16,005 bases of DNA from Candidatus Aenigmatarchaeota archaeon (lineage in GTDB: Archaea; Aenigmatarchaeota; Aenigmatarchaeia; QMZP01; JAFGSV01): contig CP070804.1 in the NCBI GenBank assembly GCA_020343635.1, positions 640,684 through 656,688 of the forward strand. The letters run 5' to 3'. Under the pieces are notes generated by a model. The model made no database searches. It was not told the DNA's origin and worked only from the letters and a program-made list of their open reading frames with translations. A program made the translations under genes and the position numbers. This document shows, one piece after another, positions 1 through 6,984 of this stretch (within the stretch, counting starts at the first letter, position 1; the number at the start of each line of letters is the position of its first letter).

Positions 1-207
1 AGACTGGTTCCGGCACTGGCAAAGAATCCCGACAAGATACCGGGGGTGTTGCTGGGTCAGAAGTCGGAATATGCGCTCCTTCAGGAGATAAAGTCCATGC
101 TGTCCGAAGAGTTCGGGTGCAGCGTAACAGTAGAGTGGGCTGAGAAATCAAAATCCTCCAAGGCTATGAAGGCCATGCCCGGTAAGCCTGGGATAGAAGT
201 CTTGTGA
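1..207 (+). CDS. leuS: Leucyl-tRNA synthetase, C-terminal end (partial)
   Basis: The reading frame is open from base 1 and ends at TGA 205-207, giving 68 C-terminal residues. The last part reads KAMPGKPGIEVL, which matches the conserved C-terminus of archaeal and eukaryotic-type LeuRS (A-[ML]-P-x-K-P-[AG]-I-x-[VI]-E). The C-terminal domain contacts tRNA-Leu; the enzyme charges tRNA-Leu in the cytoplasm. The catalytic core lies outside the window. The gene is convergent with, and directly abuts, the transporter gene on the other strand (stop codons at 205-207 and 208-210, no spacer). The family call rests on the C-terminal motif alone, so it is good but not certain. Confidence 0.8.
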   Translation, partial: RLVPALAKNPDKIPGVLLGQKSEYALLQEIKSMLSEEFGCSVTVEWAEKSKSSKAMKAMPGKPGIEVL

Positions 208-929
208 TTATCTTTTCAGAGAATGCACCATCTTCTCTATAGCGCTCTCTTCGGGCTCCTGTTCGCTTATTCCTATTGTGCCTATCAGGATGAGCAGCAT
301 ACCCAACCATCTTATTGCCGGCACATACTCGGCAAGAAATATGGTGGCGAGGATTACCGGCGTAGCGACGGATGTTGCCGAAACCGTGGGAATGACATAT
401 GCTATCTTGCCCTCATAGAGGGCCACTTGAATATTTATGAATCCGTATATCCCGAAGATCAGTGCGAATATGGAAAAGGGATTGGAGAAGAACTGTATTA
501 TGAATGATGCGTCCAGCGGCAGGCCTGTGCTTGCGACCCTTATGAAGAGTCCTGACAAACCTAGGGCTATTCCTCCCCTGACAGCTTCCTCAATCTTCAG
601 AACGATATAAACCACACCCCTATGAATATGATGATTATGTATAGCCACTTCGATCCTATCTTCTCGCCGAAGATGAAGCTGCCTATGATTACAGGTATGA
701 GCATCGAGACCGCTATGACTGGCTGGACCACATGTATCGGGCTGAATCTCATGGCAAACAGATAAACCAGTGTACCTGCTAGGCCTATCAGAACTGACAG
801 CTGCCACATAGAGTTTCGAATAAGTTTTAGGATTGAGAATTTCTTGAGATATCCCATGCTGTATTTCTGCAGGGTGGCAGAGACACCGAGCAAAACAGCT
901 GCTGCAATAGAAAGTATCAAACCCAGCAT
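208..929 (-). pseudogene. DMT/EamA-like membrane transporter, frameshifted
   Basis: Two minus-strand frames together make one roughly 240-residue multi-spanning membrane protein. The N-terminal part (929 down to about 620) has about four hydrophobic segments and the DMT-like end of the first repeat (FGEKIGSKW). The C-terminal part (about 620 to 208) has about four more and ends LKR. The break is at the C4 run 617-620 (GGGG on the coding strand). Restoring a fifth G joins IIFIG to GVVYIVLKIEE without loss, so it looks like a one-base deletion. As read, the first frame stops soon after, at 597. I start at ATG 929 (MLGLILSIAA) rather than GTG 953 because a TATA-like box sits about 29 nt upstream. 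The family exports metabolites or drugs; the substrate is unknown. It may be a real lesion, a homopolymer sequencing error, or a slippage site. Confidence 0.7.
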
Positions 930-933
930 AATC

Positions 934-963
934 CTATTATAGAATCCTGGCACTTATATTAAA
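934..963. promoter_or_regulatory. Overlapping divergent TATA-type promoters, probably both leaderless
   Basis: CTATTATAG (934-942) lies about 27 nt upstream of the plus-strand ATG 965, and the minus-strand TTTAATATAAG (953-963) lies about 29 nt upstream of the minus-strand ATG 929. Each box occupies the other gene's 5' end, so transcription complexes on the two genes would collide or alternate. The spacing fits archaeal TBP/TFB promoters with little or no 5' leader. This is inference from spacing only. Confidence 0.5.
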
Positions 964-964
964 T

Positions 965-1975
965 ATGAAGAAGATTCTTTTGCTGTTGCTGGGCAGTCTG
1001 GTTATACTTGTTTTCATGCTTCAGCAGTGGGTAGGACTGGGTGACATCTGGAATATACTTGTGACCATAAATCCTGTTCTGCTGCCTTTCATAATTGTCA
1101 TGCCGTTCGTCACCCTCATGGTCTACAGCTACAGGTGGAGGCTGCTGCTGAGAAGCGTTGACGTGGATGTCAATGTCAATACCGTGTTCCGTTACGCTTT
1201 GATAGGCGCGGTCTTCAACTACATCACTCCGATGCTTAGATTTGGGGGTGAACCCGTGAAGGCGTATATGCTTGCAAAGGAAGTGAGGGTCCACAAGAGA
1301 AAGATCTTTGCAAGTGTCGCGATGGACACGCTGATAACATTCAGTACCTTAATCGGTCTCATATACTTCTCAGCTCTGGGTCTCTCATTCCTTAACATAC
1401 TCAACTGGTTCACTCTCTGGGCCATACTGGGCGTTCTTCTGCTCCCCCTTACACTTGGAACGTACTTCGTCTATGACAAGAGGGTACTTATCTACATCTC
1501 GAAAAAGGCCAGCCGGATAGCATCGAAGATAAGACCTGGTGCCGGCAAGGGTCTTCCCGGGGACATGCTTAAGTTCAGGGAAAACCTGAAGAAGTCCCTC
1601 AGGAGAAAGGATCTCCTCGTGAAGAGTATGGCCATAGGGATAACAGAGAGGATGCTGGAGATATTTACGGTCTACATGATCTTCGTTGCGCTGGGTATTC
1701 AGGTGGACGTCTTCGTTGTAGCCATAACCCTCGGGGTCGGAATATTCGCAGGAGGTCTCCCCCTGCTTCCCGGAGGCGTCCTGGTTTACGAATCCTCGAC
1801 CATATTCATACTCACCCTGCTCGGTGTGGCGACCGCCCCTGCGACCAGCGCCATCCTGGTATGGAGATTCGTCAACTACCTGCTTGTCATAATAGTGGGA
1901 ATAGTTTTCTCCTGGTTCTACGGGATATCCTTCTCACTGAAGAAGAAAGAGCACTTTTTTAAATTCGGTTCATAA
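965..1975 (+). CDS. UPF0104 / lysylphosphatidylglycerol-synthase-type flippase-like membrane protein
   Basis: A 336-residue protein with about eight hydrophobic segments. It carries family landmarks: YRWRLLLR after the second segment, FNYITPMLRFGGEPVKAYML around residues 85-105, and a C-terminal GGLPLLPGGVLVYESS loop. These match the flippase-like domain family (UPF0104, the membrane half of bacterial MprF, and archaeal AglD-type proteins). Members act in the cytoplasmic membrane on lipids or lipid-linked sugars. The catalytic soluble domain of MprF is absent, so lipid flipping or an accessory glycolipid role is likelier than lysyl transfer. It begins at ATG 965 with no Shine-Dalgarno site, consistent with a leaderless mRNA. 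It ends at TAA 1973-1975, 11 nt before the next gene. The family is fairly sure, the substrate is not. Confidence 0.75.
   Translation: MKKILLLLLGSLVILVFMLQQWVGLGDIWNILVTINPVLLPFIIVMPFVTLMVYSYRWRLLLRSVDVDVNVNTVFRYALIGAVFNYITPMLRFGGEPVKAYMLAKEVRVHKRKIFASVAMDTLITFSTLIGLIYFSALGLSFLNILNWFTLWAILGVLLLPLTLGTYFVYDKRVLIYISKKASRIASKIRPGAGKGLPGDMLKFRENLKKSLRRKDLLVKSMAIGITERMLEIFTVYMIFVALGIQVDVFVVAITLGVGIFAGGLPLLPGGVLVYESSTIFILTLLGVATAPATSAILVWRFVNYLLVIIVGIVFSWFYGISFSLKKKEHFFKFGS
1955..1965 (+). promoter_or_regulatory. TATA-like box for the FKBP gene
   Basis: TTTTTTAAATT is centred about 27 nt upstream of ATG 1987 and lies inside the last codons of the preceding gene. There is no Shine-Dalgarno site before ATG 1987, which suggests a leaderless transcript in addition to any read-through. 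Confidence 0.4.
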
Positions 1976-1986
1976 AGTATTCTCTC

Positions 1987-2670
1987 ATGAAAAACCGGGA
2001 CTGGATAAAGATAAACTTCGTGGGAAAGGTCAAAGCCACTGATGAGGTGTTTGACGTCACCAGGGAAGAGGATGCCAGGCGGCATGATATTTACGATGAG
2101 AAGAAGAAGTACGGACCAGTTCTCGTCATAGTTGGTGCAGGCACAGTCATACCTGTGATGAAAGGTGTGGAGAAGGAACTTCTTGAAATGAAGATAGGTG
2201 AAAATAGGTCCTTCGATGTCAGCCCTGCGGATGGGGCAGGCCCCAGGAAGCCCGAACTGATAAAGGTCGTCTCGACTATGACATTCACCAAGAAGAACAT
2301 ATCACCTTTCCCAGGTCTTGTGCTGCAGACTGACGTGGGCCACTGCAAGGTCCTCGCGGTCTCCGGCGGCAGGGTGAGGGTCGATTACAACCATCCCCTC
2401 GCAGGCAAGGAGCTCCATTACGAAGTGGAGATCGTCGAACAGGTAAAGACCCCGCACGAGAAGGTGCAAGCGCTGCTCGAGTATTACGGTATCCCGGCAA
2501 ATGTCACGTTGACCGGTAAGAAAGCAACCGTCACTCTTGAAGACAAATCCAACAGCTTCATAGAGAAGCTTCTCACCGAGACCCTGAAGAAATGGTGCGA
2601 TGGGGTGGACGAAGTAGAGTTCAAGTCCAAGGAAAAGCCGAAAGCTGCGAAGACTGTTGAGAAGAAATAG
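1987..2670 (+). CDS. FKBP-type peptidyl-prolyl isomerase, SlyD-like with IF domain
   Basis: A 227-residue protein, the length of the long archaeal FKBP class. Residues 1-90 form the FKBP core with the inserted-flap segment: IKINFVGKV, DVTREEDARRHDIYD, then VIVGAGTVIPVMKGVEKELLEMKIGE, the typical strand and G-x-x-x-x-x-x-G-x-E-x-x-L segment. The chaperone (IF) insert follows, including VDYNHPLAGKELHYEVEI, which is the hallmark FKBP return strand. A C-terminal domain of about 75 residues ends in a Lys-rich tail. It catalyses Xaa-Pro isomerisation and chaperones folding in the cytoplasm. There is no signal peptide. The stop is TAG. It lies immediately upstream of the ftsZ promoter region and has its own TATA-like box. 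Confidence 0.85.
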   Translation: MKNRDWIKINFVGKVKATDEVFDVTREEDARRHDIYDEKKKYGPVLVIVGAGTVIPVMKGVEKELLEMKIGENRSFDVSPADGAGPRKPELIKVVSTMTFTKKNISPFPGLVLQTDVGHCKVLAVSGGRVRVDYNHPLAGKELHYEVEIVEQVKTPHEKVQALLEYYGIPANVTLTGKKATVTLEDKSNSFIEKLLTETLKKWCDGVDEVEFKSKEKPKAAKTVEKK

Positions 2671-2850
2671 ATCAATCCTTTTCAGTAGTTTGCTTTTCAA
2701 AAGTGCTTATGAGTTCTGGCGAGCAAAGGCTTAAATATCTAACTTCCATTTTATTCTTATTGACCTATTGACCCTAGTACGGTTAACTTTAAAAATCCTG
2801 AAGTCTTAACCGATATTGCATAATTAGCTAAAAGTTATGGAGGTGCCGTG
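2671..2850 (+). promoter_or_regulatory. ftsZ upstream region: two TATA-like boxes and a strong Shine-Dalgarno site
   Basis: TTAAATATC (2731-2739) and CTTTAAAAATC (about 2787-2797) are candidate TATA boxes. The second predicts an RNA start near 2818 and a leader of about 33 nt. GGAGGTG (2839-2845) is a strong Shine-Dalgarno site 5 nt before ATG 2851, favouring that ATG over GTG 2848. T-rich stretches after 2676 may end the upstream transcript. Confidence 0.5.
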
Positions 2851-4005
2851 ATGACTGCAGAATCAATAATTAATTCCGCATTGGAGACAGAAGCCGCTCC
2901 GCCTTTGGAGTCAGCAATCGTGCCAGAAGCCAGGGAGACCGTTGTTGAAAGGGACGGAGAGATGGATGAAGAACTCAGAAGGATTCTTGAATCCAGGAAA
3001 GCTGAGATAAAGGTTGTTGGAATAGGGGGTGCCGGTGGCAATACCATATCCAGACTCATGCAGGTAGGTATTGTGGGTGCGGAAACAGTTGCAGTCAACA
3101 CTGATGCACAGGACCTACTTTACACGGACGCTGACACCAAAATTCTTATTGGAAAGGACATAACGGGTGGACTTGGAGCCGGGGCCGATCCGAACATAGG
3201 AAACGAGGCGGCGAAGGAATCCAAGGAAGAGATCAAGAAGGCCCTTGAGGGGGCTGACATGGTCTTCATCGACTGCGGACTTGGCGGCGGTACAGGAACC
3301 GGTGGAAGTCCTGTAATCGCAGACATCGCAAAGAAGATCGGCGCCCTCACCGTTGGCATAGTTACAATGCCATTTGGTATGGAAGGGCAGCAGAGGCAGA
3401 AGAACGCACAGGAAGGGCTTGAGAACCTCGAATCTGTTGTCGACACCCTCATCGTAATACCAAACGATAAGCTGCTGGAAATAGTCCCGGATGTGAGTAT
3501 TCTTACAGCATTCAAGGTTGCAGACGAGATCCTTGTCAATGCTGTCAAAGGAATAGCAGAGCTTATCACCAAGCCAGGGCTGGTTAACCTTGACTTCGCA
3601 GACGTAAGGGCTGTAATGAGCTCAGGCGGACTTGCCATGATAGGAATGGGCGAATCCGATTCCGAGAACAGGGCAGTCGAATCTGTGGAGAAGTCACTCA
3701 CCAACCCGCTGCTTGACGTAGCAATCGATGGGGCTAATGGAGCTCTCATAAACGTCTCTGGCGGAGAAGGCGTGACAATAAAGGAGTGCCAGGAGATCGT
3801 CGAGGGGGTCAACACAAAGATAAACCCGGACGCGAAGATCATATGGGGTGCCCAGATAGACAAGGCACTTGGCGACAGCGTCAGGACGATGCTTATCGTG
3901 ACTGGCGTGAAGTCATCCCAGATATACGGGCCTGAGCAGACATACACACAGCAGAAGCAGAAGGAGATCGAGAAGGTCCTTGGAATCGACTTCGTCAGCA
4001 AGTAA
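2851..4005 (+). CDS. ftsZ: Cell division GTPase FtsZ (FtsZ1-type by context)
   Basis: A 384-residue tubulin-like GTPase that polymerises into the division ring at mid-cell. Visible signatures are GIGGAGGNTISRL near residue 55 (first nucleotide loop), AVNTDAQDL, the tubulin signature GGGTGTGGSPV near 150, PFGMEGQQRQKNA, and the T7-like segment in LNLDFADVRAVM (NLDFADV), needed for hydrolysis at the polymer interface. About 50 N-terminal residues precede the core and are acidic and Ala-rich. The C-terminus ends IDFVSK with no obvious tail peptide. ATG 2851 is chosen because of GGAGGTG 5 nt upstream. The position just before secE and spt5 is the conserved archaeal neighbourhood of the FtsZ1 paralogue, so I infer FtsZ1; a second paralogue is not in the window. 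Confidence 0.95.
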   Translation: MTAESIINSALETEAAPPLESAIVPEARETVVERDGEMDEELRRILESRKAEIKVVGIGGAGGNTISRLMQVGIVGAETVAVNTDAQDLLYTDADTKILIGKDITGGLGAGADPNIGNEAAKESKEEIKKALEGADMVFIDCGLGGGTGTGGSPVIADIAKKIGALTVGIVTMPFGMEGQQRQKNAQEGLENLESVVDTLIVIPNDKLLEIVPDVSILTAFKVADEILVNAVKGIAELITKPGLVNLDFADVRAVMSSGGLAMIGMGESDSENRAVESVEKSLTNPLLDVAIDGANGALINVSGGEGVTIKECQEIVEGVNTKINPDAKIIWGAQIDKALGDSVRTMLIVTGVKSSQIYGPEQTYTQQKQKEIEKVLGIDFVSK

Positions 4006-4021
4006 GCGCTTTGGATAATTC

Positions 4022-4033
4022 TTTTTTATATCA
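4022..4033 (+). promoter_or_regulatory. T-rich end of ftsZ / TATA-like box for secE
   Basis: TTTTTTATATCA follows the ftsZ stop by 16 nt. It can act as a T-run terminator and as a TATA box, predicting an RNA start near 4054, 20 nt before secE ATG 4074. GGTAGGTTGAG (4061-4071) is the likely ribosome binding region. Confidence 0.4.
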
Positions 4034-4073
4034 AACCCAGTATTAATTATAATCCAATCAGGTAGGTTGAGCT

Positions 4074-4247
4074 ATGAAAATAGACATAAGGGCCAAGCTT
4101 TCAGAGTGGAAGAGGATATTGCAGGTAGCCCGGAAGCCGGACAGGGACGAGTTCATAACGTCATCGAAGATATGCCTGCTCGGGATAGCTCTCATAGGCG
4201 TGATAGGCTTCGTCATGTTCCTGGCGTTCACGTTCTTGGGAGTTTAG
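4074..4247 (+). CDS. secE: Preprotein translocase subunit SecE (Sec61 gamma)
   Basis: A 57-residue protein starting at ATG 4074 (MKIDIRAKLSEWKRILQVAR) and ending at TAG 4245-4247. It has the SecE layout: a short amphipathic cytoplasmic helix containing the conserved WKRILQVARKPDRDEF motif, a hinge, then one TM segment (CLLGIALIGVIGFVMFLAF). It clamps the two halves of SecY in the membrane. It sits 9 nt upstream of spt5, the usual secE-spt5 pairing. Length and position match archaeal SecE exactly. Confidence 0.93.
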   Translation: MKIDIRAKLSEWKRILQVARKPDRDEFITSSKICLLGIALIGVIGFVMFLAFTFLGV

Positions 4248-4256
4248 GGGATTGAA

Positions 4257-4709
4257 ATGATATATACCCTAAGAACCACAAGCGGAAGGGAAGATATAGT
4301 GATGGACATGATTAACAGCCGTATCAATGCAGAAAAGCTGGACGTGAAGGCTGTGATACATCCCACCGAACTGAAAGGATATATTTTCATAGAGGGCAAC
4401 ACCGCAGACATACACAAGGTTCTGAGGGGAGTCATGCACACCAAGGGTCTGATAGAGAAGCCCGTCAAGATAGGGGACATAGAGCACTTCATGGAGACCA
4501 ACGTTGCTGAAATAAAGGTCGATATGGGTGATATCGTCGAGATAATGGGCGGGCCATTCAAGGGTGAGAAGGGTAAGATCAAGAGGGTCGACAAGACCAA
4601 GAACGAGGTTACCATAGAGCTCATGGAGGCCAGCATACCCATACCTGTCACGATTGCCACGGAGTTCATAAAGGTCATGAAGAAGGCCAAGAGTGATGCC
4701 GATGGCTGA
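4257..4709 (+). CDS. spt5: Transcription elongation factor Spt5 (NusG)
   Basis: A 150-residue archaeal Spt5. Residues 1-85 are the NGN domain (MIYTLRTTSGREDIVMDMI, IFIEGNTADIHKVLRGV), which binds Spt4 and the RNA polymerase clamp. Residues about 92-140 are a KOW domain (GDIVEIMGGPFKGEKGKIKRVD, then NEVTIEL). It promotes processive transcription and couples RNA polymerase to ribosomes. The stop TGA 4707-4709 overlaps the start of rpl11 by 8 nt (ATGGCTGA), so translation is probably coupled. Length and motifs are normal. Confidence 0.95.
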   Translation: MIYTLRTTSGREDIVMDMINSRINAEKLDVKAVIHPTELKGYIFIEGNTADIHKVLRGVMHTKGLIEKPVKIGDIEHFMETNVAEIKVDMGDIVEIMGGPFKGEKGKIKRVDKTKNEVTIELMEASIPIPVTIATEFIKVMKKAKSDADG

Positions 4710-5358
4710 ACAGACTGTTGACGCTGTGGTGGAAGGGGGGAAAGCAAGTGCTGCTCCCCCTCTTGGACCCGCACTCGGCCCCCTTGGAGTGAACATACAG
4801 GAAATCGTTGACGCCATCAACGAGAAGACCAAGGACTTCGCCGGAATGAAGGTTCCTGTGAAGGTCATAGTCAATACCCGGACAAAGGCGTTCAGGCTGG
4901 AGGTGGGAAAACCCCCTGCCTCTGCTCTTATTCTCAAGGAGCTTAACCTGCAGAAAGGCTCTGCCACCACTGGCCAGGACAGGGTGGGTGACCTTACACA
5001 CGAGCAGGTAAAGAAGATAGCCCGTGCAAAATTCGGCTCAGACGAGGCAAGACATGTAAACCAGATAAAGGGCACGTGCAGGAGCATGGGCGTGACCATA
5101 GGACAGGGACAGGTCCCGGCCGAGGAGAGAAAGGTCGCTGAAGAGCACAAGATGCAGGTCCTTGAGGAAGAGAAGGAAAAGGAAGCGGTTGCTGAGGCCA
5201 AGGCAGAAGGTGAGGAAGTGGCAGAAGCCGAGGAAGCCGCCGCTGAGGGCAAGGAAGAGGAGAAAACCGGTGAAAAAGCGGAAGCTGCAGAATCTTCACC
5301 AGAGGTGAAGCAGAAGACTGATGAAAAGAAGGAAGAAGTTGCTGAAGAATCGAAGTGA
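4702..5358 (+). CDS. rpl11: Large ribosomal subunit protein L11 with a long acidic tail
   Basis: The N-terminal domain is clear: VVEGGKASAAPPLGPALGPLGVN, which binds translation factors near the stalk base, followed by the 23S rRNA-binding C-terminal domain with RVGDLTHEQVKKIARAKF and GTCRSMGVTIG. I start at ATG 4702 (MAEQ), the archaeal norm, although GTG 4693 and ATG 4696 are in frame. The protein is 218 residues, against about 160 usually. The extra 60-70 residues (from about 150) are almost only E, K and A, resembling stalk-protein tails. Bases 5167-5203 match the L10 tail in 35 of 37 positions and in the same frame. The function of the tail is unknown. Confidence 0.93.
   Translation: MAEQTVDAVVEGGKASAAPPLGPALGPLGVNIQEIVDAINEKTKDFAGMKVPVKVIVNTRTKAFRLEVGKPPASALILKELNLQKGSATTGQDRVGDLTHEQVKKIARAKFGSDEARHVNQIKGTCRSMGVTIGQGQVPAEERKVAEEHKMQVLEEEKEKEAVAEAKAEGEEVAEAEEAAAEGKEEEKTGEKAEAAESSPEVKQKTDEKKEEVAEESK
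5167..5203 (+). repeat. Tail repeat, copy in rpl11
   Basis: A 37-nt segment identical at 35 of 37 positions to 7839-7875 in rpl10. It is in frame in both genes and encodes EEKEKEAVAEAKA here versus EEKEKEAAAEAKE there. The match includes 20 identical bases in a row, more than low-complexity amino acid bias alone easily gives. Confidence 0.7.
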
Positions 5359-5406
5359 TTCTTGTTCAGAAAATGCGATAGAAGTTACCGGTTTTGGGTG
5401 CCGAAA

Positions 5407-5416
5407 GGTTTAAATT
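5407..5416 (+). promoter_or_regulatory. TATA-like box for the two-TM coiled-coil gene
   Basis: GGTTTAAATT is centred about 26 nt upstream of ATG 5438. No Shine-Dalgarno site precedes that ATG, so the transcript is probably leaderless and separable from rpl11. Confidence 0.45.
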
Positions 5417-5437
5417 GTTTATCATTAATACAGATTC

Positions 5438-6292
5438 ATGCACAAGTGGGACAAGACGTTTTGGATGCTCTTTGTTTTGCTAGAGGTAGCGATTATTCTG
5501 GGCAATATATGGTTCTTCACACCCATTGGTATCATAGTAGGATTCGTGCTGATAGCTATCGCGCTTGCCAGGTTCGGAGACTACCTGCTCCATAAGCATA
5601 ATTCGGGCATACTTGACAAGAATAGTGAGAATGTCGAGCGCATGAAGAGCTGGCTCAATAACCAGTACCAGCTTACGCAGAGTATAAAGGACCTTCACGA
5701 TTACAGGTTCCACAGGATGGATAGCAAGAAGGCAGCACTTGATGAGAAGCTTGACAAGGGTTACAGGGAGCTCGCGGGCAAGATAATAGACGTCGAGAAT
5801 AGGCTCAACCTCGTATCCAAGGCTATAGTGTCACAGAGGGACGTCATGCTTCCCCAGCCTCCCCAGGTGATTACGCAGGTTGTCGAAAAGCCTGCCGAGA
5901 AGGTTAGTGACTTCTTTGATGATGTATGGGGAAGGATAGTAAAGATTGCCGATGATAAGGGGTACATAGAGACCCTTTCTAGGGGCGTCAAGAACAGGAT
6001 ACTCAAGATAGGAGAAAACGGCATAAGGATACGTTCAGATCTCACCAAAAGCGAGAGGTTCCTTGACAAGAAGGAGTTCCGGTACTTCTGGCAGCGCTTG
6101 CAGGCCAAGGGCAGGCTGAATCTCGCAAAGGACATTCAGGACCCGAGACTTCTAAGGATTGGGTCCGTAGTGATCTCTTTCCTTGCCAGGCTTCCGAATG
6201 TAGAGCATGAGCTCAAGCCCAGGGTACTTCACCTGATGGGGAAGGATACACACAACCTGGGAACGCTCAGGGTGCACAGGAAAAAGATTTAA
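5438..6292 (+). CDS. Unknown two-TM coiled-coil protein inside the ribosomal cluster
   Basis: A 284-residue protein I do not recognise. Residues about 8-25 and 28-46 form a membrane hairpin with a short FFTP turn. Residues about 55-125 are highly charged and helical (ENVERMKSWLNNQYQLTQSI, then KKAALDEKLDKGYRELAG), likely coiled coil. A Pro-rich linker (MLPQPPQVITQVVEKPAEK) leads to a basic C-terminal domain of about 130 residues (IRIRSDLTKSERFLDKKEFRYFWQRLQAK) with no catalytic motif I know. The N-terminus is in the membrane and the bulk is probably cytoplasmic. It starts 80 nt after rpl11 with its own TATA box, and the rpl1 TATA box overlaps its stop codon. Base use matches its neighbours, so transfer is not indicated. 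Confidence 0.75.
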   Translation: MHKWDKTFWMLFVLLEVAIILGNIWFFTPIGIIVGFVLIAIALARFGDYLLHKHNSGILDKNSENVERMKSWLNNQYQLTQSIKDLHDYRFHRMDSKKAALDEKLDKGYRELAGKIIDVENRLNLVSKAIVSQRDVMLPQPPQVITQVVEKPAEKVSDFFDDVWGRIVKIADDKGYIETLSRGVKNRILKIGENGIRIRSDLTKSERFLDKKEFRYFWQRLQAKGRLNLAKDIQDPRLLRIGSVVISFLARLPNVEHELKPRVLHLMGKDTHNLGTLRVHRKKI

Positions 6293-6298
6293 ATATAG
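6288..6298 (+). promoter_or_regulatory. TATA-like box for rpl1-rpl10
   Basis: ATTTAAATATA overlaps the TAA of the preceding gene and predicts an RNA start near 6320, leaving a leader of about 32 nt before rpl1 ATG 6352. Confidence 0.5.
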
Positions 6299-6328
6299 TA
6301 AATGTCATATTTAGTTAATTCCGCTAAA

Positions 6329-6340
6329 CTACTTCGGTAG
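6329..6340 (+). promoter_or_regulatory. UUCG-capped hairpin abutting the rpl1 Shine-Dalgarno site
   Basis: CTAC-TTCG-GTAG forms a 4-bp stem with the very stable C(UUCG)G loop in the predicted rpl1 leader. Its last base is the first G of GGAGG (6340-6344). Stem formation or protein binding there could tune initiation. Archaeal L1 is known to repress its own mRNA, but this hairpin does not obviously copy the 23S L1 site. Confidence 0.45.
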
Positions 6341-6351
6341 GAGGAATCACC

Positions 6352-6984
6352 ATGAGCATAAAGGAAAAGATCAAGGAAGCGAAGGAAAACTCAAAGCCCA
6401 GGAAGTTTGCACAGACCTGGGACCTGATTTTTAATCTCAGAGAGCTTGATCTGAAGAAGCCTGAGAACAGGCTCAACCTCGAATTGTTCCTTCCGGAAGG
6501 TCTGGGGAGGGAGCTCAAGACCCTGGGTATAGGGGACTCACTCTTTTCAGATGCAAAGAAGCATGCCGATCTCGCCATAACCAAGGATGAGATACCGAAG
6601 CTTGCAAAGGACAAGAAGAAGCTGAAGAAACTCGCCAGTGAATACGACTGGTGGTTCGGCGAGGCTCCCCTCATGCCTATGATAGGCAAGGAGCTTGGCG
6701 TTGTTCTTGGAGCAAGGGGAAAGATGCCGAAGCCCGTGCCTCCCAAGATAAACCTCGAAGGACTGCTCAAGAGGGCGAAGAGTTCTGTCAAGATAAGACT
6801 TCTAAACGCCCCTGTAATACAGATAGCTGTCGGAAACGAATCCATGCCTGAAGACAAGGTCATCAGGAACATAGAGGCCGCGATTAATTTCGTTGAGGAA
6901 AACCTGCCCAAGGGCAAGAACAACCTTAGGAATGTATCTCTCAAACTGACTATGGGAAAACCCGTGAAGCTGGAGGTGCGATAA
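6352..6984 (+). CDS. rpl1: Large ribosomal subunit protein L1
   Basis: A 210-residue L1, the protein of the movable L1 stalk that handles E-site tRNA and, in archaea, represses its own operon. Visible landmarks are the N-terminal KFAQTWDLIFNLRELDLKKPENR, the central PLMPMIGKELGVVLGARGKMPKPVPP (the family signature), and a C-terminal part with KIRLLNAPVIQIAVGNESMPEDKVIRNIEAAINFV. The start ATG 6352 has GGAGGA 7 nt upstream. The stop TAA 6982-6984 shares its last A with the rpl10 ATG (TAATG), so translation is coupled. This junction also shows that TAA is a working stop in this genome. Confidence 0.96.
   Translation: MSIKEKIKEAKENSKPRKFAQTWDLIFNLRELDLKKPENRLNLELFLPEGLGRELKTLGIGDSLFSDAKKHADLAITKDEIPKLAKDKKKLKKLASEYDWWFGEAPLMPMIGKELGVVLGARGKMPKPVPPKINLEGLLKRAKSSVKIRLLNAPVIQIAVGNESMPEDKVIRNIEAAINFVEENLPKGKNNLRNVSLKLTMGKPVKLEVR

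Noticed and set aside
3120..5299. Long antisense open frames over ftsZ, spt5 and rpl11 (up to 327 codons)
   Set aside because: They are mirrors of strongly conserved genes, rich in Ser/Pro/Leu as expected from antisense reading.
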